The notes beneath the pieces were generated by a model. That model was not told where the DNA came from. It did no database searches and worked only from the letters and a program-made list of their open reading frames with translations. A stretch of DNA of 64,000 bases, from positions 74,271,001 to 74,335,000 of the forward strand of contig CM060831.1 in assembly GCA_030762175.1 (NCBI GenBank). The letters run 5' to 3'. This DNA comes from Metallyticus violacea (Eukaryota > Arthropoda > Insecta > Mantodea > Metallyticidae). Shown piece by piece: positions 23,871-35,589 of the stretch; position 1 is the first letter of the stretch; each line of letters begins with the position of its first letter. The position numbers and the translations under genes are program-made.

Positions 23871-24190
23871 TAACTTTATTTTTTAATGTTCATAATTTCT
23901 CTATACTATTCCAATATAAAGGTGCTATTTATTACTTAGTTATGTTAAAACGTATAGTGTTAAAACAACGAATAGTTTACAATTTTGTTCGGTCAGTTTA
24001 AAAAAATAATAAATGATAAACGTATAGTGCTAAAAGTGTATACCGTTTCTCCTTTGATTATATTACTTTATGTGTTACATTGGATCCCCTGAGGGGCTAG
24101 CTTTTATTTTTAATCTTCATAATTCGCTTACATTATTCCAAACTAATAAGCACTATTTTATGTCAAAACTTATAGCGTTAAAAACGCGTA
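23862..24190 (+). repeat. Diverged ~115-bp direct repeat after the tRNA-like head
   Basis: Units at about 23862-23975 and 24081-24190 share CCC(C/T)NAGGGGYTARCTTT, TTCATAATT, ATTATTCCAA and ATAGYGTTAAAA blocks. A shorter third echo (CGTATAGTGCTAAAA) lies at about 24022. They may be tails of a SINE dimer. Confidence 0.6.
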
Positions 24191-27040
24191 GGTTGCACAT
24201 TTAGATGAGATTAGGTTAGGTTTGGTTGGATTAAGTTTAAAAAATTAAAAATCCAAAACTTAAGTATTAAAATTGTTACATTAAAATTTATTGTTTAATT
24301 GTGCTGCATATTGAATGTGATTAACTATTATCATGCATCCTAAAAATTTAATTTTGCATACAATTGATTCTTTCCGTGCGTTACGACTGTTCCATCCGCC
24401 TGCATTTGTTATTTCCGTTGCATTTCGTGAAAGGAGGCAAAACTTCCGCACAAGACCCGTCTGTTTGTAAGGGAAAGTTTTACTTCCCAGCTAGCTAAGC
24501 AGTTGGATAGAGAAATTCATTGAGTTGAGACGTATTGTGTAATACAACATGGTGCTCAAAAATGAATATAGAGACTGGTTAAATTTATAAATAAAGAACG
24601 TTCACTCACTGATATTGAACAACGCTCTTATGGAGAGGAAAAAGACAGGTGTTTGAAGACAAAAGAAATAAATGCAAGATCGACACTTTTTGAAAAAATT
24701 GTGCAAACTGCATGTGTGTAAAGTAAATGGAAGATTTCCTGAATTCTTTTGACAGTTTAAACACAATACTCGTGAAATCTTTGTCTGATAACCAGAAGGC
24801 ACTGTTGGAGTTCATCCTCAAGAGAGACAAAACTATCGCCCTCCATAATAAACTTTTTTTATGAAAAATCTATGGGAATATATGAAAGAGTGATAATATT
24901 TTGGGACTGCAGATAAATTCTAATAGACTTAAAATAAGGAAACTCTACCGTAACTAGGCTGAGTTGTTGGGTCAAATCAAGGAAAGCAATCCTGAAATGC
25001 AAGTAAGGGAATTCGTCTAAAGCATTACAAGGTACCGGTCCTGTTGTGAGGTCAGGTGACCTTAAGAACTTTTTCATCCACCGTAAAGATCAGATCAGGC
25101 TCCAAATCACTACTGTCTGTTTTATGAAAACTAAATCTTATTTTTGAAAGAAGATATTCACAAAGCACGATTTTGTCCTATATTATGCAGACAAACTTAA
25201 ATAGAATTGTTCATCCACAGATGTGAGAAGTGTATGCATCCTATTAAAGGGAGGCACTGCCTCAGTTCGGAAATGAATGACCGCACCTCCTACCTCTTTC
25301 TGGACAAATTTCTTTGGTACAAAGCATTCTATTCTAACTACAGTTAAAATATTTCTGAATCGAAATCTCGCGGATGTGTTTATATTTTTCCGTTTTTAAT
25401 TCACAAATTAAAAGTTTAGAGCTGTCTTTCAAAATTTGTTACAAAATTTCTTAACCGAACTTGGGTTTTCATCCTTTCTCAAATTAAACATGGATTAATT
25501 CCATACAAAATGAATATTAGCCTAAAAGTTATATATTTTGATAAATAATTCAGAAAAATTTAATTGATGAAAACACCTGAGTAACAACAACAAACCAATT
25601 TTAAATCACTGAAACCATTTAACTTAAAAATATTTTTTCCGTGAAATATGCTGTTTAGCAGTATATTACAAGAAAACAGTCAAAACAGCCAAATACCAAC
25701 TTTATGCTAAAATATGGATTATATTTTTAATTAGAATCAGGTTTTTAACATTCTTGGTTTTGGAATTACGCTCTTCAAACTGAAGTTTCCTTTTTTTTAG
25801 ACACCCGGTATATATCCGTCATTACTGTTTACTCAATTTAATATATTTACTTAACACTGTTAGCTATAAAAGACCTGTCGAATACTCTACACCTTCCTTA
25901 CGAAAAGGCTACCTCAGGATTTGCTCTTAATTCGCGAGCCTTTCTATTTCCCTCTAAAGAAGAACTTTCGCGAACACCTCAGAAATCGTATTCTCTGGCT
26001 TTATCCTTAAATATATGGCTTCCTGGGCTCCCTTTTAAACGTTTTTGTAATCTATCACGATTCACTTCACAGAACCTGCTAGGAGATGTTCGTGTCGGAC
26101 TTTAAAACTTACACCTCAAGCAGTAGAGTAAGCGAAGCTTGAAATTGTGTTAGGATGGAGAATAATAACTCTTCTTAGCAAGAACGGCTCGAGATAGAGT
26201 GAAGATAGCACAATTAATTATCATTTAAGGGAATGCTTTTTATTTTCCTTTATTGGCATTAGTTTTGAGCAATATTTTGTATCTCTCATTTTTCTATGTT
26301 ATTACCGTTCCTAGTAAATTATTGTTATCCTATTTTTGTATTGTTTTGAATTTGAATAAAGATGAACTGGTACTTGAAATGGTATTCTCATCATGATTCA
26401 TATACTGTTATTGCCTATTCTCTAATAATGTAAGTCTTGTTACACCTAAAATACATGTAACGATTTGATTTTTACTTTAAAATACATTTATAACGGAAAA
26501 AAGAATATGTTCATATCTCAGCGTTGTGATGCAATTTTTAACTTTAATAATGCATTTTTAGGAGTCATTTACATTAGAATGCTTCGATCTCAGAAAAACT
26601 AAAAATAAGGGAATAAATCTGACTTATTTTTTATTATAATGTATGAATTTTGTAGCACGTGTTCGCGGGGAAGGGAGGTAACTGTTATTTTAAATGTCAA
26701 AGTTGCACATTAGGTTTCTTTCCATCCAGTTTAACACATTGTTTGTTTCAATTTTTCATTAATGCAAGTAAAAAATGGAAATGAAATGGAAAGAATTTGG
26801 GAATATTATGCATACATAGTATTCGAACATTCAAGTAATGAAGTAATGAACCAGCAAATTCCCTTTCCCTATCCTCCCTATCCTCAAAATTAAAACATTT
26901 AATGAAGTACAGAAAACGGTTGATTATTATCCTTGCTAGGCTTAGTCGGTTGATGTTCTTCCACTAGTAGGTCTTCAAATGCTTATTTATATTAAAGAAG
27001 AAGGAAAAATCCGAAATAAAGGATCACAAATTGAGTTCTC
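24191..27040. other. Unassigned AT-rich stretch
   Basis: No gene seen. ACACCCGGTATATAT at about 25802 looks like one TIR of a small DNA transposon, but no partner was found. Confidence 0.45.
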
Positions 27041-27043
27041 TAA

Positions 27044-28045
27044 AGCCCCATTCACAATGTAAATTAAACGTAACGTAAACTTAAACATAAAAGCTAGATG
27101 CTATGCATTGTAATGGAACCATTGACAATGAATCACATAAATATAAAAATAAATATAAAATTGGACATAAATTTAGTAGTTTGCGAGGGACAAGGTTTTG
27201 CGTTACGTCTAACTTAAACTTAACAAATCAGCCAATCAGATTACAGCTGCTCTGTTTTAAGAGCTCTATGGAAGAATGTATTCATACTCGCAGAACGGAA
27301 ATCAAATGCACCTCTTGCTGCTTGCTGCTGCAAGTCCCGAGCGACGACGAAGAGAGCCGAAGGTAGTGGCTTCCACAGATATAGGTAGATAATAAGACTT
27401 TCAAGCGAATAGTGCCACGCACAGAATGCGCTATAAATTGATGTTTATGAGCTTTTTTCTGCTGCAATCAAAGGAAATTGCCACCAGATTTACCGGCCCC
27501 TATCAATTTATATTTACGAAAAGATACTGGAGCCATCGGTTTCTATGATTTACCGTAGTGTTAGTATATAATTTGCCATTAATTTATATATATAAAATAA
27601 AAATAAAGTAACATTAATAATGTAAGAAATTAACAGTAATTATAATAGTAGAAAAGGATAAAACACTAAGAAAAAGTCACACTTGAAATATATATGCTCG
27701 TGACTTTCAGCAGCTAACAGCAGGAGTTGCACTTAATTCCCGGGCTCCGCGTAAGGACAAGTTATGGTAGACAGAGCTAATGAACAAAATATTAATCGCA
27801 TTATAAGAAAGCTATCCTTACTCATATTACTCCAAGCAAACCAGTTACTACACTTTGCATATGCATAAACGCTACCGCCGTCTGCTCAGAAGCAGCCATT
27901 TTCAATCAGCTGTTAGTTGATCTTCGCTTGTTCTTATTTTTGATTGGCTAATACGCAGGTTTGCGTCTTTCATTGCGAGTGCCTGCATACTATTAAGTTA
28001 ACGTTTCCATTATATTTATGTTTAATTTTCATTGTGAATGGAGTC
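27044..28045. mobile_element. PIF/Harbinger-like non-autonomous element (1002 bp)
   Basis: The left end AGCCCCATTCACAATGTAAA and the right end read inward on the minus strand, GACTCCATTCACAATGAAAA, form TIRs. Each continues in ATTAAAC. Both ends abut TAA (27041-27043 and 28046-28048), the 3-bp target typical of PIF/Harbinger elements. Inverted similarity extends further inward: CAGCCAATCAGATTACAGCT on the left against complements near 27890-27960 (CAATCAGCTG, GATTGGCTAA). The interior (about 27250-27890) has no recognisable transposase, so the copy would need help in trans. No direct evidence of autonomy or recent movement. Confidence 0.8.
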
Positions 28046-28048
28046 TAA

Positions 28049-30556
28049 CCTACACCTTCAATAACGGACATTTCCACTTGCCAAAAATATACAGTTACAT
28101 AACACCAACATTAATGTATTATACATGCAATTTGCTATTTTCAGCGCCATCCACTCGCGTTTTGTGGTTTTGATTCACATTATACAAAGAGAGAGAAATA
28201 TAAGAAAAATACATTGACACGCTATAACGCAAAAGGCAGTTACAACAACTCGAGCAGATTTTTGGTCTTCCTTTAAATTATTTCGTACTCTTCTCTGTCT
28301 TCTGCAACAACCCACTAAGCTTTAATTTCCAATTTTCTTGCATATTTTCTCACCTCATTTATCTATTTGAAAATAAGTTTCTTTGTTCCCTCAGGCTGTA
28401 AAATTCGCCGTACCATATCTTCCTCCTCCAAGTGAGCAGCATGGTATTGCATTATTTTAATGCGTTAATAATCGAGAGTCTAGCCTTTTTAAAAAGAAAT
28501 AAAGTTGTTTTATATCTTCAGCCTGGATACGAACAGTACAGACAAACTTTTAGAGATTATTCAGGGATAATGGCTGAGTCGCGGTCTTCGGTGACTCATT
28601 TAGGTACGGGAATTTTATGCTGCAATAATCCTTTTAATATGTGTGCATTTTGCATTTGAAACTTCCATAATATGTACACATAAAAAGTATTAAGACATCA
28701 TATTGACTTAACAAACAATTTACAATTTTATGTATTCTCGGTAAATAGAATTATGTGCAAACCATGTTAATTATTTAACTTATCAAATTTTATCTTTAAG
28801 TTTGAAGAGTTAGCATAATTGTCCTTAAAAATAATAAAAAAGTACAACAATAGTACTCATATTTTATTTCTGTATACTCTCAACTTCTTTTCTGTTGCAG
28901 TTTACGACCACCAAAAGTTTTCAATTTTCCATAGTTAGCCACCTGCTTAAGATATCCACAAAGTGGAAAAACTTCACTCCACCTCATAGGAACTCAGAGT
29001 TGCATGTACAAAAGCTGCAATTTTATCTGTTTTAATTGTATTTCATTAGGCAATTCGAAACGTTTCCTTGCTAAGATGTCTTCAATCTCATACGTTTGAT
29101 TGTATCCTGGGTTGTTTGAGAGAACACTATGTACTTTTTTCTTCACTACATTGCCAAGACTTCCAGGTACCGAATTAACTTGGAGAAAGTGTTTTGAAGT
29201 ACATTAACGACTGGCAGAACGCAATACTGTTGGTTTCCAAAGAAATAATGGAAGGAAGATATGTAAGAAAAGCTCTTTAATATATCTTGAGAATTTTAGC
29301 TGAATAAGAATAATTTAGTTTAAACGGTATTCACTACATTCTTAACTGTTTATAAGTACGACCACTACTCTTGGACTTAATTTCGAGAACTCCTTAACAG
29401 CCACCTTCATACCGTGAACGGCTACGACCAGATAAGGCGGGATTCACCTATTTATTGATTGTGTTGCGTGTGAACCAACATCAATGTTGCCAAGTTTCAA
29501 GACTTGTTCTGTGACATATACTCGTATTATTAAGAAATGAGTATTTTTAAATCAAATATGAAGATAAATGAAATAAAATGAAAATCTATCTATAAAAGAA
29601 TATTGTAAAACAAGAAAATATGCACCACACTTTGTAAACTGCTGAAATGTTATGCTTATTAACAAAATAGGCAAAATATATTTTATATGAAACATAAAAT
29701 ATTTCATGCACCTTTATGTAGGTTACTTGCCGCATAGTGATTGCATAGTGCGACACTAGTGATCGACATTTGAAAAGATGTAGTAAAGAAACAGAACTTT
29801 TGACAGCAGTGAACAATCAAGTATGAGTTTTGTCCTAGTGTTGTTTCATTTCTAATGTAATGTTTTGTAATTTATTGTTATTTTTGGTTATCTGCCCTAG
29901 TATGTATTATTTTGTTATTCATGGTTCCTTATATATATAGGGAGACCAGTCCACATTTTGCGCTAAATGCTAAATTGTATATACCAGAAGAGGATGAGTA
30001 CAGTTGAATAATATTTTTTGTAATACATCAGAACCTATCAACAATACATGTCTAACACATCAACGTCAATTTGTTCTGTAATAAGGAACCGGAGACTATG
30101 AGTTCCTTATATCAAGACATTTCGTCCAACATCCTTGAACAACTTTTGAAAGTTTGACCGCACAGTTCATATCCATCATGTACATGTCCATTGCTCTTTA
30201 TCTTGGCCATATATCAGACACACCAGTTTCTCAATGGAGCCAGTAGCCCCCAATATTCTGTTTCGTATAATATTATGGGCTTTACTAACTTTTTGTATAA
30301 TTATATTTCGTTTTAAGTGTTTTTGCAAAGAGGAAGTATTATATACTGAATGTCTGCTGCGGGTTTCTTCATTCATATCATTTTCAAAGATAGAGATAAG
30401 TTAGTAAATCGGTAGCTAAAATGGATCAACTGTGTGCGGAGTAAACACAGATTTATAACAGTTGTTATAAACACGCACTACTATTTTAGTCAGGGACTAA
30501 AGAAAAAAAAACTAATGAAAGATCCAAGCAGATAAGATAAGAACATCAAACTACTT
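28049..30556. other. Unassigned stretch, possible solo LTR near 29850-30050
   Basis: Mostly AT-rich without coding signal. At 29928-29960 a strong TATA-like block (TTATATATATAGGGAGACC) is followed at about 30010 by GAATAATATTTTTTGTAATA, an arrangement reminiscent of an LTR. No boundaries or target duplication could be fixed. Confidence 0.3.
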
Positions 30557-30862
30557 TTATTATTATTATTATTATTATTATTTGTTTATGGACGATCTTT
30601 AACATCTCAGGTCATCAGCGTCCCATTCAACGCAGGGCGTGAAACGGCCGGCAATGCTCAGAGGCCTCTCTTTCAGCTTGAGGTTCTTTTTCGTGCCGCA
30701 AATGTACGACACGGGACCCACGGCTTTACTTCCCTTCCCTTCCGAAGGAAGTCATACTTAGGAAGTTTACGCCCGAAAAAATTCATCGGTCCTGGCCGGG
30801 TTCGAACCCGCGATTTGGGTGTAGGAGGCAAATATGGTAACCACTACACCACCAGGACCGAC
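30557..30862 (-). mobile_element. tRNA-Gly-like SINE, family S2, copy 3
   Basis: Read on the minus strand from 30862: TCGGTCCTGGTGGTGTAGTG, GTTACCATATTTGCCTCCT, and box B GGTTCGAACCC near 30800. The body then ends in GATGACCTGAGATGTTAAAG, followed by an (AAT)n tail, which is the (ATT)n run at 30557-30582. A possible imperfect target duplication is ACATCAAACTAC (30543-30554) and ACATATCGAACTAC (30861-30874). Better preserved in the head than copy 1. Confidence 0.92.
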
Positions 30863-30874
30863 ATATCGAACTAC

Positions 30875-31916
30875 AAAACTGTCGAGTTTTGGTTATTCTC
30901 CATGAAATATCATTAACCGGTATAATCGGAGTTTGTTTGGTTTTAAACTACAAGATTAGTAAATGCTAGGGGTAGCAGCAAAGATTAATAAACACTCGAA
31001 CAAGAAGCGACGTACTAATTGTGTCGTTATTTCGTAGCACAAACCGATAAAGAAGTAAATGGATGTTTATCCGCTAGAGCGCGGGCAACAACAGCAGAAA
31101 ACAGGTGACGGTGATCTGTTTTTCTGACCTTCAATGTCCCCGCCTAATCTAATTAAAGCGGGTTTTTTTTCCCCTGCCGTGCGTAAGTGCTGTTATAACG
31201 TCAAAAAGTTAGTATATTTTTCATGATTCTTATGTGAAAACAATTCTTACAGAATGGTGAAAAGGCAGAAATTCTGCAGTATTCAGGCACCTCAAACACG
31301 TACTATTCAAAATCTGGTGGATAAACCTGGAAAAACGATATCTGTTCTCGACAATAAGAAACAAAGTAAACTGTTGTATGATTACACAGTAGAAGCTTGT
31401 TGAAAATGGAGAAAAATTAGACAAAGGTAGGTGGCTAATGTAATTGAATTTGCATGAGGGATATGTGCGCTTGAATTGAGGGGTTATAGGTAAACAGCAT
31501 GCTTCAAGTAGCCACGCGTACTGCGCTCTAGTGGATTATCATCCATTTGAAAAAAAGTTGTTAATGGTGCATTTATTTCTAATTTGCTCTGAAATTACTA
31601 AGAATAAAACCGTCAAATGATACCAGTCTCTCTTTTACTCACGTTTCCCCTTTTTCATAATATTTACATGCCTTTTATGCCTATACGAATATTATTCTAG
31701 CTACGATTAACATGTACCAAGTAAACATCTACTAAAATGTACAATATGCAGGCAATGCCAACCACACGTTACCAATACCATGAATGCTGGAGAGCACAAA
31801 CTTGGAAGAAATAATTGCTGCAAAATAAGTACTACTACTTCTATCAGAAACGGGTACTGCTGAATGACAGTTCAGTCTTCTACTATAAAGAAATTGTAAA
31901 ATATTTATCTTAACTG
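30875..31916. other. Unassigned stretch
   Basis: Contains a GC stem followed by a T-run near 31138-31165 (see rejected list). No gene supported. Confidence 0.45.
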
Positions 31917-32223
31917 AAGAACTACTTATGTAAAATATTAATTTTATTTTATATATCCACCTAGTCCGCTGACAATGAACTACAATCTTTGCTTTAAAAA
32001 AAAAATCCTCGAACCAAAGCGACAAGATGGAAATGTTCATCTCATGTTTGACATCATCTGAGTGCTACATAAGAACTACTTAGGTAAAATATTAATTTTA
32101 TTTTATATATCCACCTAGTCCGCTGACAATGAACTACAATCTTTGCTTTAAAAAAAAATCCTCGAGCCAAAGCGACAAGATGGAAACGTTCATCTCATGT
32201 TTGACATTATCATCCGAGTGCTA
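31917..32223. repeat. Recent tandem duplication, ~152-bp unit
   Basis: Units 31917-32068 and 32071-32223 begin AAGAACTACTTA and end GAGTGCTA. They differ at only a handful of positions (for example TCGAACC/TCGAGCC, GAAATG/GAAACG, and one A in the poly-A tract). The unit has no coding content recognised. This is a segmental tandem duplication, not part of a longer satellite array. Confidence 0.95.
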
Positions 32224-32971
32224 TTGTTTGCCATCGGTGAAAAGAGATGGAAATACAAAAAATATTAACAGCTTTAGGGCAAGCGACGAATTTATCTGCC
32301 CAATCTGTCCAATGATTCATTAAAAGAGAATTACAAATCTCATTCATTTATATATTCACCCAATATAGCAGCCATTTTGTAAAAGTGTGGTTCAGGAAAA
32401 TGGTGGAGATGGATTTAACTAGTGACTCCGCCTGACACCAAAGATCCAAATTATGTGGTTGAAAAGGTTAGTTTTTCCGTATCGTAATAAATAAAAAAAG
32501 ACAATTTATTTTTGTAAATTGTCGCGCATTGTAATCACCAATATATTCTTTGGGTATTTTACACTACACACCATTCGCATTTCCACGTTTAGAGCGTACT
32601 TTTCTTTTAGCTACCCTGCGTAGAGTTTACTCAGTTCTGCTATTTATCTACTTTGTTATATGACCATTTCGCTCATCGTGCAACATAGAACTCCCTTTAG
32701 TTACAGTATCGTTTGATTTTTTGATCAGAACTCCTTTTTGTAGTCTTTTTAAGTCTTGACATTAAAACCCTTGCTCATAAAGCTACAGTGTCCTTGTGCT
32801 ACTTTCCACATTTCCGCACCATTACGTTGTGGTCCCTCGTTACAAGTTTCTTCTTAATTTTCTTTGACCATAAAACCAAGCTTACAGCATTTAGTGCTTG
32901 TTTTGCACTTTGTTTTGTATTCCAGTTTTGCTTATTGCTTCTTTGAAGATCTCAAACCCTAGATTTATATA
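32224..32971. other. Unassigned AT-rich stretch
   Basis: Nothing recognised. Confidence 0.5.
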
Positions 32972-32973
32972 TA

Positions 32974-33500
32974 CAGGGTGTTTCAAATATGCCTGACCTA
33001 ACTCAGTAAAGAGTTCCTTATATAGAGACAATAAAAACTGCTTAAATAAAACTTTAGCAATGAAATGCTTCTTTCCGAGTGTTTAAGTCTCAGTTACTCA
33101 GCTTTTCACATTACCTTAAAGTAAATATACAGACTCACTCCGACGTTTTATTGTCTTGTAAAGATGATTTCTACAGAGATATCCGCATTTTTTTTTTCTC
33201 GATCTCAGTGCTACCGATCACAATTTATATAGTTATATCCGGTGTGTGGACAGGAAGATATTAACCATTTGGTGGTTGAGTTGGTTCAAACTCAACGAAT
33301 TTCCACTTATGATATATTTGTCTTCGGGGGATGATGTGAAAAATTTCTGCGGTGGAATTTGGCAGGCTCTTAAGACAATGCAGAAACAGGATAGTCAGGG
33401 CAGCAAACTTCGAACTCTGACAAAGTTAATTGCTGTCATAAAACACAAAAATCAACTTCCCATATATTTGTTCGTACATTAATGTAATTTAAACACCCTG
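32974..33500. mobile_element. Tc1/mariner-type MITE (527 bp)
   Basis: The ends are CAGGGTGTTTCAAATATG and, on the minus strand, CAGGGTGTTTAAATTACAT, with TA on both sides (32972-32973, 33501-33502). The shared terminal 10 bp and TA target suggest a Tc1/mariner-type non-autonomous element. Two short plus-strand frames inside are not recognisable as transposase. No related copy elsewhere in the window. Confidence 0.6.
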
Positions 33501-33502
33501 TA

Positions 33503-34808
33503 TATTGAAAATGCTTATTTAACTTAGAATAAAGATTAATGCACAAAAAGAAAAACTGCAGATGAATCGTGATCCAGGCACCAAGCATGGATGTTGTCTC
33601 TCCCCACAAGGGCTTTCATTAAGTGTAATCTTTCCTCTCTTTACGCTTCTCATTTTTATGCATCAAAAATAGATATTCATCTTACAATATCTTTAAAGAT
33701 GACTTATCTACTCCTAAAAGTGCAGAAATATGTGTGGTTTCCAGGACATGCAAGCGGAAGAATCCTAACAACTTTCAACAGTTATCGTCCGTTACACCAC
33801 ACAATACATTTAACGCTAGAATAATTTCGGCAGACAGCTAATATAAAAGCACTTTCCAGACAGCAAACGCATAGTTAAAATGTTGCGTTATCTGTATAAC
33901 TACAATATGTGCGACTCAAAGCACAATTTCAGATAAGAGGCGTTCTAATCAATATTACCAACAAATAACGGTTGGGTTCACCCAAAAGCATAGACATAGA
34001 GAAAGGAGCGCGCCGACCGTCATCTACACTAAGTTCACCCCCTTTTGGAGTTGGAATACTTTGACGAAAGAAGTTAACCGGAATAATGCCTCTCTGTTAC
34101 TTAACTTGTGTCCAATCGACAATTTGTTTATGGGTAAAACATTTTTAACACTGAGCTCTTTGAAATGCCACATGCATTCATTAGTTTATGCTTAGGTTTC
34201 ATATCCCAATTTTATCTATTTCAATTCTATTTTTAAAAAGACACACTTCTTTCTCGCCACTTCTGAAACAAATCGTGCACATACATATTTAATAACCGTG
34301 TAGACGCCTGAAAGCGTCACACATACGAAAGCACGTGTTCATAAAAGTTCCTCTTTAAGTTATAGGTTCCTCATTGATAACTTTAACCTGAATCTCTAAA
34401 CTCCAATCTGTTGGTCAAAATGTACTTCCAGTTAACATAATGTCCTACTGTCATGCGTGCATCATATCTTCCAAATATTTCGGTGAGGAAAGGGGACGGA
34501 ATTAGAAAGCGAGAAAGAGACAGTGGGTGTATTTCCTGCTAGCGCATTTCTCTCTCTGCCTGAGAGTAGAATGCGTAAACTCTTATCTGGTCCGCATTGT
34601 ATAAAAATATAAGTCGACTAACAAGCATACATAATTCCAAGAGGAGCCCCATAGCACCTAGCTGGTAGCTCCTTTCCACATCCTAGATGTAACATGTCAC
34701 GAATTTAATGCAAATTAAACCTATGAAACAAAACTGGCGTAATAATATTACATAAGAACCAATGTTCTTGTACAAACCAAAAATGTATACACTCTTGATT
34801 TTGATATA
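33503..34808. other. Unassigned stretch
   Basis: Slightly GC-richer patches at about 33990-34040 and 34480-34570 show no open frame of note. Confidence 0.45.
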
Positions 34809-34810
34809 TA

Positions 34811-35420
34811 CGAGGGCAGGTCCACAATTATCCGGCCTCGCCGATAAAAATTATTGCCTTCACAAAAGCCTTATCTGGTGTCATACCTTATCTGTTAAGT
34901 AAATAACTGCAGCTGTAACTTCCACTCCGCTGTATTCAATTGTTCAGATATAGTTGCATAAAGAAGGCTACGTGTAGACGATTGTGACATGTCCAAAATG
35001 GAGATCGATTAAGCTGTTATTAAGTTCTTCATAAAAGAAGTACTTACTACAAATGAAATTAAACAGCGATTGGACGGTGCATGTGAAGAAGCACCCCCCT
35101 CATATTCTACCGTAAAAGAATGGGCCAACTTTTTCGGATGGGTCGAGAAAGTATTAAAGACGAAGAGCGTGCAGGCCTGTCCTTGAAGGCGCTCATTCCG
35201 GGAAACATCGCTCTTGTGGAAGGAGAAATGATACAAGACCAGCGGCTCAAAGTTGCAGAAATAGTAGCAAGATTGTGCATTTCTAAAACAACAGTCCTTC
35301 ATGAACGTTTAAACATGAATAAGGTTAGTGCAAGATAGGTACCTAGACTTCTTTCGTCAGTCCAAAAGCAGCAACGAGTCATCTGTTGTCAGGCATTTTT
35401 GAGTGCATGAGCATATGTCA
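34811..35420 (+). mobile_element. 5' half of a mariner element
   Basis: The left TIR CGAGGGCAGGTCCACAATTA follows TA at 34809-34810. The transposase start ATG is at 34998-35000, with an in-frame stop at codon 5 (35010-35012). Beyond it the N-terminal HTH is readable (AVIKFFIKEVLTTNEIK, PSYSTVKEWA). A frameshift near 35130 leads into GRESIKDEERAG, then QDQRLKVAEIVARLCIS and NKVSARXVPRLLSS. Similarity fades by about 35420, before the catalytic domain. The element is 3'-truncated and inactive. Confidence 0.85.
34998..35410 (+). pseudogene. Mariner transposase N-terminal pseudogene
   Basis: Two helix-turn-helix DNA-binding regions of the mariner family are recognisable (about residues 1-50 and 75-120). 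The catalytic DDD domain is absent. It is broken by an early stop and a frameshift. Confidence 0.82.
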
Positions 35421-35589
35421 TCAGCAGCCTTATTAAAAAGAAAATAAAATATTTTTTGACTTTACGCAAACTATGGTACATTTTTGTGACAAAAAACTGC
35501 AACATAAACATTTATAGTTCATTTACAGATTTAGATTAAATAGTTAAATTTATTTAATAAACTACGTATTCAAACATTTGACATAGGGA

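Noticed and set aside
24205..24235. TTAGGTTAGG resembling the insect telomere repeat
   Set aside because: Only two units, then degenerate; not a telomeric array.
25795..25820. ACACCCGGTATATAT as a transposon end
   Set aside because: No matching inverted copy found upstream; kept only as a note in the surrounding stretch.
31138..31165. GC stem (CCCCGC/GCGGG) followed by eight T's, terminator-like
   Set aside because: Rho-independent terminators do not apply in a eukaryotic nuclear region, and no Pol III box A/B lies upstream in register.
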